Positions 42,521 to 50,213 of a stretch of DNA of 64,000 nucleotides are shown piece by piece. A program made the translations under genes and the position numbers. Under the pieces are notes generated by a model. That model had not been told where the DNA came from. It saw only the letters and a list, made by a program, of their open reading frames with translations, and ran no database searches. The stretch spans positions 16,410 to 80,409 of the forward strand of contig DAIRBY010000007.1 of NCBI GenBank assembly GCA_036796975.1, written 5' to 3'. Position 1 is the first letter of the stretch. Every line of letters begins with the position of its first letter. Source of the DNA: UBA8190 sp003453695 (GTDB taxonomy: Bacteria; Actinomycetota; Acidimicrobiia; Acidimicrobiales; UBA8190).

Positions 42521-43705
42521 TCACAGCGGGGGCAGGACGGGCAGACCTCCGCTCTGCGACCACTCCTGGGACACGACGTAGTGCCCTGAGCTGTCCACCG
42601 TCTCCATGAGGAGCGGCGGATCGTTCCGGTCCCCCGTGCCGGGATTGATGGTGGTCGTCCCCGTGAGCCCGCGGTAGCCGCTCAGGTGGAACAGGACGGG
42701 ATCGACCTTCCGTCCCGACCAGCTCCCAGCCGTCTTCACCGCGCTCGCCAGGGCGCCGAGCGAGTCGTAGGTGAACGTCCCCCACGTGCCGGGGCTCTCG
42801 TTGAACTTCGACTTGTAGCTGGACACGTAGGTGCGGGCGTCGGGGAACTGCTCGGCGGTGGGCACCCCGCTGAACACGCACTTCTGGGCCAGCGCCAGCG
42901 GGACGGTCTTCAAGAACACCGGGCCCTCGGCGGCCAGGCCGTCCACCAGGCAGGTCCCGGGCACGCCCGCGGTGCTGGCCTGCTGGACGAGCTCTTCGGC
43001 CTCGGGGTCGTAGGCCACGAAGTAGACGATGGTGGGGTTCGCCCCCTTCAGGGCGGCCACGGCCGTGCCGAACTGGGTCTGGCCGGTGGTGATGGGCTCG
43101 AAGGCCACCACCGGCACCTTCGCTGCGGTGAGGAGCGTCTTCACCTGGTCAGCCACGCCGGAGGTGTAGGTGGAGGTGTCGTACACGATGGCCACCCGTT
43201 GGCTGCCCGAGGTCTTCTCGATGGCGGACGCCATGAACGGCGCCACCTGGTAGTCCATGGGCTGGAGGGTGATGCCCATGCCGCTCGTGGTGTGGTTGCT
43301 GGTGAGGCGCACCACGGGCAGGCCGGCCCCGGTGTACACGGGCAGGTCCTTGACGCCCACCGCCGAGTTGTAGGGGCCCACCACAGCCGAGATCCCCTTG
43401 GCCAGGGCCCTGCGGGCGACGGCCACCGCGGTCGAGGCGTCGGCGCGGTCGTCGATCTGCACCAGCTGGATCGACTTGCCGAGCACACCCCCGGCGTCGT
43501 TGAGCTTGGCCTCCTCCAGCTGGGCAGCGCGCCACATGTCGATGCCGGTGGCGGCCTGCGGGCCGGTCATGGGGCCTTCGATGCCGATCTTCGCGGTGCC
43601 CGGACCGGAGCCGCAGGCGGCGCCGAGCACCCCGCAGACGGCGACCAACGCGACGATTGGCGACCCCCGCCCGATTGCTGGCCACGCCGACTTCCAGCCG
43701 TCCAT
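42521..43705 (-). CDS. ABC-transporter periplasmic-binding lipoprotein, branched-chain amino acid (Leu/Ile/Val) type
   Basis: This 394-residue protein has a lipoprotein signal: a hydrophobic segment PIVALVAVCGVLGAAC with lipobox LGAAC at about residue 32. The periplasmic-binding type I fold follows: KIGIEGPMTGPQAATGIDMW, AKLNDAGGVLGKSIQLVQID, ISAVVGPYNSAVGVKDLPVY and VVRLTSNHTT, then VAIVYDTSTYTSGVADQVK. It should bind a small ligand outside the membrane and pass it to a permease. No permease or ATPase gene lies near, so it is an orphan receptor; the ligand is unknown. ATG has AGGGG four bases before it. Confidence 0.85.
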   Translation of the reverse strand: MDGWKSAWPAIGRGSPIVALVAVCGVLGAACGSGPGTAKIGIEGPMTGPQAATGIDMWRAAQLEEAKLNDAGGVLGKSIQLVQIDDRADASTAVAVARRALAKGISAVVGPYNSAVGVKDLPVYTGAGLPVVRLTSNHTTSGMGITLQPMDYQVAPFMASAIEKTSGSQRVAIVYDTSTYTSGVADQVKTLLTAAKVPVVAFEPITTGQTQFGTAVAALKGANPTIVYFVAYDPEAEELVQQASTAGVPGTCLVDGLAAEGPVFLKTVPLALAQKCVFSGVPTAEQFPDARTYVSSYKSKFNESPGTWGTFTYDSLGALASAVKTAGSWSGRKVDPVLFHLSGYRGLTGTTTINPGTGDRNDPPLLMETVDSSGHYVVSQEWSQSGGLPVLPPL

Positions 43706-43851
43706 CGCCCCTCCCGGCTAGCGCCCTCCCCGCCGCCATGGGGGACTATGTCTTGATTCGGATCCGGGAATGTTCGTGGGCGCGGGCGGTGGTTGTCAAC
43801 GGTCCGAGCTCGGCCTTTTCAAGACGGCTGGCGAATGGGCAGAGTTAGGGC

Positions 43852-44253
43852 GTGAACCTTCCTCAGCAGATCACCTTCGTGACCCTCGGCGTCAGGAACA
43901 TGCCTGCGCTCCGCCGCTTTTACGTCTCGTTGGGCTGGACAGAGAGGCCAGGGTCCGACGACAACTTCGCTGCATTCGACGCCGGTTCCGTCCGTCTGGC
44001 CCTGTACCCGCTCGGACTCCTCGGCGACGAGGCAGCCCCTGGTGAGCCGGAACCAAGCGAGGGCTGGAACGGAGTCACACTCGGCGTCAACGTCGAGTCA
44101 CCTGATGCCGTCGACCAAGTCTTCGGAAAGGCAACGTCGGTAGGTGCTCGATCTATCGCCGAGCCCATCAAACGGGAATGGGGCGGATACACCGGCTATT
44201 GGGCCGACCCAGAAGGAAACCGGTGGGAGATCGCCTGGAGTCCTTACCCCTGA
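43852..44253 (+). CDS. VOC (glyoxalase/bleomycin resistance) family protein
   Basis: This 133-residue protein has two beta-alpha-beta-beta-beta modules: ITFVTLGVRNMPALRRFYVS, LGWTERPGSDDNFAAFDAG, GVTLGVNVESPDAVDQVFGK and GGYTGYWADPEGNRWEIAW. The last segment is the typical DPxGNxWEIA end strand with a metal-binding-type glutamate. Members are dioxygenases, isomerases or drug-binding proteins, so the function is open. GTG at 43852. It diverges from the binding-protein gene and converges with the CDF gene. Confidence 0.85.
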   Translation: MNLPQQITFVTLGVRNMPALRRFYVSLGWTERPGSDDNFAAFDAGSVRLALYPLGLLGDEAAPGEPEPSEGWNGVTLGVNVESPDAVDQVFGKATSVGARSIAEPIKREWGGYTGYWADPEGNRWEIAWSPYP

Positions 44254-44335
44254 TCAGAGCGGGACGCGGCGTCGAGCGTTCTTGCCTGGCAACGGCCGTC
44301 AGGCCGCTGACGTCCTGTAGTGCAAAGCGGCATGT

Positions 44336-45244
44336 TCAGGATGGTCTGAGTCCCCTGACCTGACCGCTGGCGGTGCCCGAGTGTGGGTCTGGATCGGCAC
44401 ACACTTCGCACTCCGTCTCCAGGGTGGCGTGCCCGATGTCGAATCGTCGCGAAAGACGTTCCTTGATTTGCTCCACCACGACTTGGGCCTCCTCCAGGGT
44501 GGGATGACCGGCAAGCACCAGATGCGCCGAGAGAAGCAACACGTCGGAGGAGAGGCTCCAGATATGGAGGTCATGGACCTCGCTGACGGCGTCGCCTTCG
44601 TAGATGGCCGACTCAACCTGATGGACGTCGAGACCCTTGGGCGTTGACTCCAACAGCACATCGGCAACTTCACGAAGGAGTCCGGTTGCTCGATAGCCGA
44701 TGATCAGTGCGACGACGAGGGCCACGGCCGGATCGAGCCAATACAGCCCACCTGCAAGGAGGATGACCAGCCCGGTGATGGCCACGCAGATTCCCGTGGC
44801 GGCGTCGGCGGTGGTGTCCAAAAGGATGGTGCGGACGTTCAGATCGTCGTCACCACGGAGGACGAACACGCCGACGAACATCACCCCAGCGGCAACGGCG
44901 CTGATAGCGATCACCGGACCGCCGCGGACCTGGGGCACACCGTGCACCAGCCGTTCGATGGCGACGACGACCACGACCGTCATCACGGCCACGACAAGGG
45001 CCGCGTTGACCAGAGCGGCGAGGATCGTCGACCGCTCGTAGCCGTAGGACCGGCGGGCGGTGGCCTTCCTGTGCGCCAAGCGGACCGTGAACAGGGACAG
45101 GGCGATGGCGAGGGCATCGGCCAAGTAGTCGCCTGCGGCGGACAACACTCCCAGGGAGTGAGCCACCAGACCCACGGCGATGAGCCCGGCCAGCAAGGCG
45201 GCGTTGAGGCCGAAGACCACGATGAGTCGCCGTTCCCTCGACAT
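44336..45244 (-). CDS. Cation diffusion facilitator (CDF) metal efflux protein
   Basis: This 302-residue protein has six hydrophobic helices and a cytoplasmic C-terminal domain. It shows LSAAGDYLADALAIALSLFT in TM2, ARRSYGYERSTILAALVNAA, LDTTADAATGICVAI in TM5 and the soluble DVHQVESAIYEGDAVSEVHD, LHIWSLSSDVLLLSAHLVL. The intramembrane metal sites read D-x-x-x-D in TM2 and D-x-x-x-D in TM5, whereas zinc CDFs have H-x-x-x-D. This points to Mn, Fe or Co rather than Zn, which is inference. The ATG may be leaderless: TACGCT stands 12 bases before it. Confidence 0.9.
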   Translation of the reverse strand: MSRERRLIVVFGLNAALLAGLIAVGLVAHSLGVLSAAGDYLADALAIALSLFTVRLAHRKATARRSYGYERSTILAALVNAALVVAVMTVVVVVAIERLVHGVPQVRGGPVIAISAVAAGVMFVGVFVLRGDDDLNVRTILLDTTADAATGICVAITGLVILLAGGLYWLDPAVALVVALIIGYRATGLLREVADVLLESTPKGLDVHQVESAIYEGDAVSEVHDLHIWSLSSDVLLLSAHLVLAGHPTLEEAQVVVEQIKERLSRRFDIGHATLETECEVCADPDPHSGTASGQVRGLRPS

Positions 45245-45261
45245 GGGTCAAGCGTAGGCGG

Positions 45262-45277
45262 ATGGCACATCGGCCAT
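45262..45277. promoter_or_regulatory. Dyad between divergent metal-transporter genes
   Basis: ATGGC - 6 bp - GCCAT is a perfect inverted repeat in the 76-bp gap between the CDF gene (minus) and the short cation transporter gene (plus). It is placed where one repressor could control both. No regulator of a known metal family is encoded next to it. Confidence 0.35.
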
Positions 45278-45320
45278 AGTCACTGCACGTAGGGTGAGGA
45301 GAACGGATCGCCTCGACGCC

Positions 45321-45905
45321 ATGACACCCACCGACGAACACCTACCGATCCGCCGGGGCTATCTCCTCGAAGGCATCACGCTTGCCTGGAACGCCGTCGG
45401 AGTCGCCATCCTCGCCGTCGCCGCTGTTGCTGCGCGCTCAGTGGCCCTCGCCGGATTCGGACTCGACTCACTCATCGAAATAGGCGCAAGCACCGTTGTC
45501 ATCTGGGAGCTCTCGGGAACAGGCGAGGAGCGTCAACGCAGAGCGCTGCGCATGATCGGCGTTGGCTTCCTGGCTCTGGCGGTGTACCTGGCCATCCAAA
45601 GCGCCGTCATCCTGGCGGCGAGATACCACCCTCGTCACTCTGTCCTCGGTGTCAGTTGGACTGCGGCCACGGCAGTCGTCATGTTCGCTCTGGCTTGGGG
45701 TAAGGCTTCCACGGGAAGGCGTCTTGGCAATCCCGTGCTGCTCACCGAGGGCAAGGTCACCCTGGTCGACGGCGTGCTGGCGGTGGCCGTCATGGCCGGT
45801 CTGCTTCTGAACGCTGTGGCGGGATGGTGGTGGGCCGACCCAGCCGCCGCAGTCGTCCTCGTCTTCTATGGCCTGGCTGAGGGCACGGCCGCACTGCGTG
45901 GGTGA
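45321..45905 (+). CDS. Short cation-transporter-like membrane protein (CDF membrane part only)
   Basis: This 194-residue protein is almost entirely membrane-embedded: RRGYLLEGITLAWNAVGVAI, ARSVALAGFGLDSLIEIGAS, RMIGVGFLALAVYLAIQSAV, VSWTAATAVVMFALAWGKA and the last WWWADPAAAVVLVFYGLAEG. It resembles the transmembrane half of CDF proteins (SLIEIGAS and TEGKVTLVDG correspond to the TM2 and TM5 sites) but lacks the soluble domain. ATG at 45321; a GTG at 45294 is also open. It diverges from the full-length CDF gene. Confidence 0.8.
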   Translation: MTPTDEHLPIRRGYLLEGITLAWNAVGVAILAVAAVAARSVALAGFGLDSLIEIGASTVVIWELSGTGEERQRRALRMIGVGFLALAVYLAIQSAVILAARYHPRHSVLGVSWTAATAVVMFALAWGKASTGRRLGNPVLLTEGKVTLVDGVLAVAVMAGLLLNAVAGWWWADPAAAVVLVFYGLAEGTAALRG

Positions 45906-46413
45906 CTGGTAGAGCCATCCGGGTACGCCGGGACCAAGGCCGGAGGGGATGGCCCCTTGCTAGGACTGGGGGCGACGTGAGGCGAAAAAGGACTCGACGA
46001 GATTCAGCGTCCAGTCCAGGTTGTCCTCGGGGCCGGGGTCTCTGATCTCGTGGCCCGGGGTGTGCCCCCGCGAGGGACCGCCAAGGCTGGCATCCGATCC
46101 CCGGCCGTCTACTTTCCTCGTCTTGTGGTCGTGCATGTGCGCCCCCCGGGCTCGCGTCCTGAGCCACAGAGTCCGCCCGTCGGATCAAACCGTGGACCCC
46201 TCCAGGTCAAACGTCGGCCAACAACCACAGCCAAGGGCTACAGGCTCTGCAAGAAGCACGTGGCGGTGCCAGATACTCAGCTCCATCTCCATGCCATCCA
46301 CCCAGATCACCTGGCCGCTTGAGTTCGGGGGACGGCCCCTGAGGGTTCCTCATCACCGCGGCCAGCCGAGCGGAGACCGGTCGGGATCGCCCCAGTCGAG
46401 AGTTAACCGGTTC
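45906..46413. other. Gene-poor spacer between the short transporter and the hydrolase
   Basis: Apart from the weak 58-codon frame at 45960-46136 I see nothing convincing in these 508 bp. A plus-strand frame across 46021-47451 runs through the hydrolase gene on the opposite strand and is a shadow. No tRNA, repeat or hairpin of note. Confidence 0.6.
45960..46136 (-). CDS. Possible small protein of unknown function
   Basis: A 58-residue frame begins MHDHKTRKVDGRGSDASLGG, continues PSRGHTPGHEIRDPGPEDN and ends LDWTLNLVESFFASRRPQS. It has a hydrophilic His/Gly/Asp-rich body and an amphipathic tail. Amino-acid make-up looks protein-like and the frame fills part of an otherwise empty 508-bp stretch. 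I recognise no family and see no strong ribosome site. Confidence 0.3.
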   Translation of the reverse strand: MHDHKTRKVDGRGSDASLGGPSRGHTPGHEIRDPGPEDNLDWTLNLVESFFASRRPQS

Positions 46414-47274
46414 CTAGGTCTGCGTCTTCGACACGGTTCGCAGGATCTCCTCCAAATGATCGACCATCAGCATGTGGCCCTCACCGGGGCATTCGTGGAG
46501 GTGGGCACCCGGGATACGAGCGGCCTGGAGCCGCGCATGGGAGATGGGCACGTTACGATCCTTGTCGCCGTGCCAGAGATGGACCGGCGTTGTGATGTCC
46601 TCGAGGCGGAAGCCCCAGTCACTGGCGAACAAGGCGAACTCCTGAGCGGCTGCCATCGGGCTCGTGGCAGGCGCACTGCGAGCGTCTTGAATGAAGGCTG
46701 CCTTGACATCCGGCCGCGAGAGGACGGCGATGTCCGCTTCGGGCAGCTGGCCGGAGCCCGCCTTCAACGCCTGTTCGGGCCAATGACGGAACACCGAGCC
46801 GGTCAGGGCCATTGGGGGGTACACGAGATACGGGGAGATCCGAGCCAGACGGTTGACGAGTCTGTTCAGAACCATCATCCCCTTCTCAGCTCCCGGCTCG
46901 TCGAGAAGACCGACGCCGCTGACAATCCCCGTCGTCAAGACGCGGTTGGGCAGCTGTCGCGCACAGGCGGCAGCGAAAGGCCCTCCGCCGGAAAGGCCGA
47001 CCACGGCGAAGCACTCGACTCCAAGATGATCGGCGAGCCGAACCACGTCGTCCGCCCAGTCGGCCAGTGTGCGGCGCCGTTGGAAGCTGCTGTGGCCGTA
47101 GCCGGGCCGGTCAGGAGCGATGAACCTGACACCAGCCGCAGTGATCGATTCTGCGTCGAACGACACCTGACGACGCGAGCCAGGCGTCCCGTGAAACACG
47201 AACACGACTGGACCGTCAGGGTCGCCCAGCTCCAGCCATGCCATCTCGCGACCATCTGGGAGGTCCAGCACCAT
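46414..47274 (-). CDS. Alpha/beta fold hydrolase
   Basis: This 286-residue protein has DGREMAWLELGDPDGPVVFV, the oxyanion FHGTPGSRRQ, FIAPDRPGYGHSSFQRRRT, the nucleophile elbow VGLSGGGPFAAACA, the acid WHGDKDRNVPIS and histidine ECPGEGHMLM. The large cap domain and HGTPGSR match haloperoxidase or epoxide-hydrolase-like esterases; the substrate is unknown. ATG at 47274 is used; a GTG four codons earlier (47286) is possible. Confidence 0.85.
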   Translation of the reverse strand: MVLDLPDGREMAWLELGDPDGPVVFVFHGTPGSRRQVSFDAESITAAGVRFIAPDRPGYGHSSFQRRRTLADWADDVVRLADHLGVECFAVVGLSGGGPFAAACARQLPNRVLTTGIVSGVGLLDEPGAEKGMMVLNRLVNRLARISPYLVYPPMALTGSVFRHWPEQALKAGSGQLPEADIAVLSRPDVKAAFIQDARSAPATSPMAAAQEFALFASDWGFRLEDITTPVHLWHGDKDRNVPISHARLQAARIPGAHLHECPGEGHMLMVDHLEEILRTVSKTQT

Positions 47275-47455
47275 CGTGTCGGCCACGGCATGACGATACC
47301 GGTCGGGCGTTCGGTCCCTCCGTGGCACCTGGCGCACCGCGGCCGGGAGTGGTCGAGCTCGCTCAGGGCCGATGATCTCGGGCGGGTGCTGGTCTTGCCA
47401 GAGTGGGCGACTCCCGCACATCCCAGGCCCGGAGCTCCTGGGGCATCATGAGAGG

Positions 47456-47719
47456 GTGCCGCCAGAGTGGAAGGGTCGGGCAGCGGACGGTCGGTACGCA
47501 AAGGGACCCCTTGGGCGGTGGCGGCTGAATCGTCGCTGGCGCGCCAAGCGGCGGGCAGTCAGCTGTTCTTTCTGCGGGAAGCCGCAGGCTGACGTTGCCA
47601 AGGTCATCGCCGGGCCATGTGGCGTCTACATCTGCAATGAGTGCATCGCCTTGTGTAACGACATCCTCGCCGAGAACTTGGCACCACCACCTAGCGAGAG
47701 GCCATTACCCGCCGACTGA
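47456..47719 (+). CDS. Stand-alone ClpX-type C4 zinc-finger protein
   Basis: This 87-residue protein has a basic N-terminal half (KGPLGRWRLNRRWRAKRRA) and then the ClpX zinc-binding domain: VSCSFCGKPQADVAKVIAGP, CGVYICNECIALCNDIL. The four cysteines C-x2-C...C-x2-C are present. No AAA+ ATPase part follows, because the frame ends with SERPLPAD. In ClpX this domain dimerises and recruits substrates or adaptors, so the small protein might compete or act as an adaptor (inference). GTG at 47456; an earlier in-frame start at 47372 lies inside the divergent hydrolase's upstream region. Confidence 0.75.
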   Translation: MPPEWKGRAADGRYAKGPLGRWRLNRRWRAKRRAVSCSFCGKPQADVAKVIAGPCGVYICNECIALCNDILAENLAPPPSERPLPAD

Positions 47720-47865
47720 CGTTGGAAGCCGTCGATGGGCCAGGCACAGCCGGACCGGTCGAGATCGTGAGGCAAGAGTATTTATCGAGCGAGAGCCCCG
47801 AAAGGCAGGTAGCGCATCCCGGCATCGACCGGCCGCCGGGCTTCAGCCCTTGAGCATGGCGCTCG

Positions 47866-48267
47866 TCAGCGGGGGCGGTGCTCAGTGCCCAGACCCGGGG
47901 TGATGAAAAGGGCCTGGCCCGGCTCGTGGACATCAACGGTGTGCCAGGCGCCGCGCGGGTTGATGGTTGCTTGCCCAGCTCGCATCTCGACTCGCACCTC
48001 CTGTCCGTCCACCTCGCGGATGAGCGTGGCGCGACCAGACAGCTGAACTACGACCTCCTCGCCCGCAGGATGACGCTCCCAGGACGTCCACGTGGAATCA
48101 CTGGCGCCGATCATGACGAGGCGACCCTCTTCACCATCGACAGAGTGCTCGTCGGCGTATTGAGCCAGGTAATCGGGCGCCCACCGGAAGTCCGGAAGCG
48201 GGACGGCGGTGGACTGGAGGCCGAGATGAACGTACGTGCAGTTGAGGTCAAAGGCGTCATCAGACAT
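47866..48267 (-). CDS. Cupin domain protein
   Basis: This 133-residue single-domain cupin has WTSWERHPAGEEVVVQLSGR (motif 1 with H and E) and VEMRAGQATINPRGAWHTVD (motif 2 with H), followed by a VHEPGQALFITPG strand. The N-terminal part (AFDLNCTYVHLGLQ) is a variable cap. Function is open: many are sugar isomerases, dioxygenases or sensors. ATG at 48267 has AGGTGG upstream. It diverges from the MerR-VOC gene and could be its target. Confidence 0.78.
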   Translation of the reverse strand: MSDDAFDLNCTYVHLGLQSTAVPLPDFRWAPDYLAQYADEHSVDGEEGRLVMIGASDSTWTSWERHPAGEEVVVQLSGRATLIREVDGQEVRVEMRAGQATINPRGAWHTVDVHEPGQALFITPGLGTEHRPR

Positions 48268-48421
48268 GGCACCACCTGCTTTCGTAGTTGGCGGCTCCGG
48301 GGCAAGGCTGGTGATCAAGCCCGTCACCTGGGGCCAATCGGGCTGTCACTGACCCCGGAGTGTTTCCGAGCAATCGGTGCCCGACCATGGGGCCCGGCAG
48401 GGTGGCAGCGGGAGAAAGTCC

Positions 48422-48452
48422 TTGCACCTCCCGCGACGTGAGGTCATAGGGT
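48422..48452 (+). promoter_or_regulatory. MerR-type promoter/operator, leaderless start
   Basis: -35 TTGCAC (48422-48427) and -10 TAGGGT (48447-48452) are separated by 19 bp, the over-long spacer typical of MerR-activated promoters. An inverted repeat ACCTC - 9 bp - GAGGT (48426-48444) is centred in that spacer. The start codon begins 13 bp after the first base of the -10 box, so the mRNA is probably leaderless. The same geometry stands before the MerR-PP2C gene. Confidence 0.65.
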
Positions 48453-48459
48453 CATCGGT

Positions 48460-49260
48460 ATGAGCCTCCGAGGGCAGGTCACCGGGCGAAGAGTAGGGCA
48501 GCTTGCGAAGGCGGCGGGTCTGACGGTTCGAACGCTCCACTACTACGAGGAGATCGGTCTCCTGCGCCCGTCGGGGCGCACCGAGGCGGGGCACCGCATT
48601 TACTCTGACGCTGATGTAGAGCGGCTTTACCGCATCAGCCTGCTTCGCCGCCTGGGCCTGCGATTGGAGGAGGTCGCACGGGCTCTCGACGATCCGGCCT
48701 GGAACCTCCGCTCGGCACTCAGCACCCATCTGGGAGAACTCGATAGGCGTCTGGAAGCCACGGGAAGGCTCCGAAGCCGGATCGGCCATCTGGTGGCACA
48801 GGACGCTGGTACTGACGCGCCCAAGACTGACGACCTACTCATGATTCTGGAGGAGATGACCATGCTCGATACCACCGTTCAGCGCCGTATTGCGCTCCTC
48901 GTCTACCGGGACCTTCAAGCTGCCTACGACTACCTTGTCCGCGTCTTTGGGCTGGGACCCGGTCAGCTCACGAAGGCAGACGACGGTCGAATCGTCCACG
49001 GGGAACTCCAGGCCGGAGATGGCGTGGTGTGGTTGCACCCCGAGCTTGCAAGCATGGGCCTTTCGTCCCCTGCCGCTACAGGTGTAAGCACCGCCTGCAT
49101 GGCGGTAATCGTTGACGACGTGGATGCCCATTTCCGTCATGCCTCCGAGGAGGGGGCGCACATTGAGTACGAGCCTGTCGATCAGCCCTACGGGTATCGG
49201 GAGTACGGCGCTCGCGATATCGAAGGCCACCTCTGGTCATTCATGAAGCCACTGGACTGA
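48460..49260 (+). CDS. MerR-family regulator fused to a VOC (glyoxalase-like) domain
   Basis: This is a 266-residue protein. Residues 10-80 form the MerR winged helix: VGQLAKAAGLTVRTLHYYEE, IGLLRPSGRTEAGHRIYS and DVERLYRISLLRRLGLRLEE. A coiled helix RRLEATGRLRSRIGHLV links to the C-terminal half, a VOC module: YRDLQAAYDYLVRVFGLGPG, AGDGVVWLHPEL, VIVDDVDAHFRHASEEGAHI and YGAREYGARDIEGHLWSF type end (YREYGARDIEGHLWSF). A small-molecule ligand bound by the VOC part would then switch the promoter. Probably autoregulated through 48422-48452; the divergent cupin gene is a second possible target. Confidence 0.85.
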   Translation: MSLRGQVTGRRVGQLAKAAGLTVRTLHYYEEIGLLRPSGRTEAGHRIYSDADVERLYRISLLRRLGLRLEEVARALDDPAWNLRSALSTHLGELDRRLEATGRLRSRIGHLVAQDAGTDAPKTDDLLMILEEMTMLDTTVQRRIALLVYRDLQAAYDYLVRVFGLGPGQLTKADDGRIVHGELQAGDGVVWLHPELASMGLSSPAATGVSTACMAVIVDDVDAHFRHASEEGAHIEYEPVDQPYGYREYGARDIEGHLWSFMKPLD

Positions 49261-49474
49261 CCCGTGCCCCACCTCGTGAGGCCGGGTGTTGGGGACCTTC
49301 AGACCGCCCGTACTGCCGGTGGTCCCCCGGCCCTGTCAGCGGGTTGGTCGAGGCAGCCTCCGGCCCGCCCGTCCTGGTATTCCACTCCCCGCGAGCCATG
49401 CCGGACGAGTGGCCGTCCGGCCGGGGTCCGCGCCCACTGCACCGTAAGGTCGATCACTCAACCCGCCTGGGTCG

Positions 49475-50074
49475 GTGGTCGAGACTCTACGGGTGGCCTC
49501 GCCCGAGAAGGTCCCACGGGCCCTCGTCCGGCGGCTCTTGAAGCTGCTACGAAGTCACTGGCGGGTCGTCCTGCCGTCTGCGGCTCTGGTCCTGGCCGTG
49601 GCCGCCGCCGGTGGTGACTATGCGTTCCACCACTTCTGGCCGTTTCAGCCCATGAAGGACGAGATCCAGCGAATTGGGCCGCCCCTCCCGGGCGCCACCC
49701 TCGCAGGAGAGACCACAAGTGGCTTCCCGTACGGCTGCTTGGACCAGTGTCCCTCGGTCACCGCCACCTGGCATGTTGCCCCGTCGGTGGCCCTGGCGGC
49801 CGCGGAGCGGATCGTGACATCCCGGCTCCTCTCGCATGGCTATCGGCCGGCCGTGACCAGTTCCGTCCAATGCTGGGCGACTCGCTCGGCGAACTCGGGC
49901 CCGACATCTGTGAGGTGCAACCTCTACTTCACGGGTCACGGATACAGCTACGGGGTGGGCTTCAACGTCGCAGCCTCCGTCACCCCGGTGCCGCCACTGC
50001 AAAATCAGGAAACCCGTGTTTCTGTTCCGGGCTCAGCCAAGGTCGAGAGCTTCGATACCTCGGTCGGTGGCTGA
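49475..50074 (+). CDS. Membrane-anchored extracytoplasmic protein of unknown function
   Basis: This 199-residue protein has a basic start (RALVRRLLKLLRSHW), one hydrophobic helix VVLPSAALVLAVAAAGGDYA at about residues 31-50 and then an outside-facing domain with several cysteines (YGCLDQCPS, QCWATR, RCNLYF) that could pair in disulfides. The end is SVPGSAKVESFDTSVGG. I do not recognise the family. GTG at 49475. It lies alone, converging on the MerR-PP2C gene. Confidence 0.6.
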   Translation: MVETLRVASPEKVPRALVRRLLKLLRSHWRVVLPSAALVLAVAAAGGDYAFHHFWPFQPMKDEIQRIGPPLPGATLAGETTSGFPYGCLDQCPSVTATWHVAPSVALAAAERIVTSRLLSHGYRPAVTSSVQCWATRSANSGPTSVRCNLYFTGHGYSYGVGFNVAASVTPVPPLQNQETRVSVPGSAKVESFDTSVGG

Positions 50075-50213
50075 TTCTGGGGTCGCCCACCAATGCTGGC
50101 GTGGCACCCCATGGGGGCGCCGGCCCGTCCCACCTAACGTGCCCGGAGCCATGTCGGGCGGGTTGGTGCCAGGCCAGGGTGCGATGCGCCGGCACTCTCC
50201 GGATGGTCAATGC

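Noticed and set aside
45790..46188. A 132-codon minus-strand frame across the end of the short transporter gene
   Set aside because: It overlaps the confident plus-strand transporter gene, is Arg/Pro-rich and has no motif. The 58-codon frame in another phase looks more protein-like.
49264..49617. A plus-strand frame before the membrane-anchored protein
   Set aside because: It overlaps the better-supported 49475 start, and its composition (Pro/Arg/Gly-rich, no motif) is that of non-coding GC-rich DNA.
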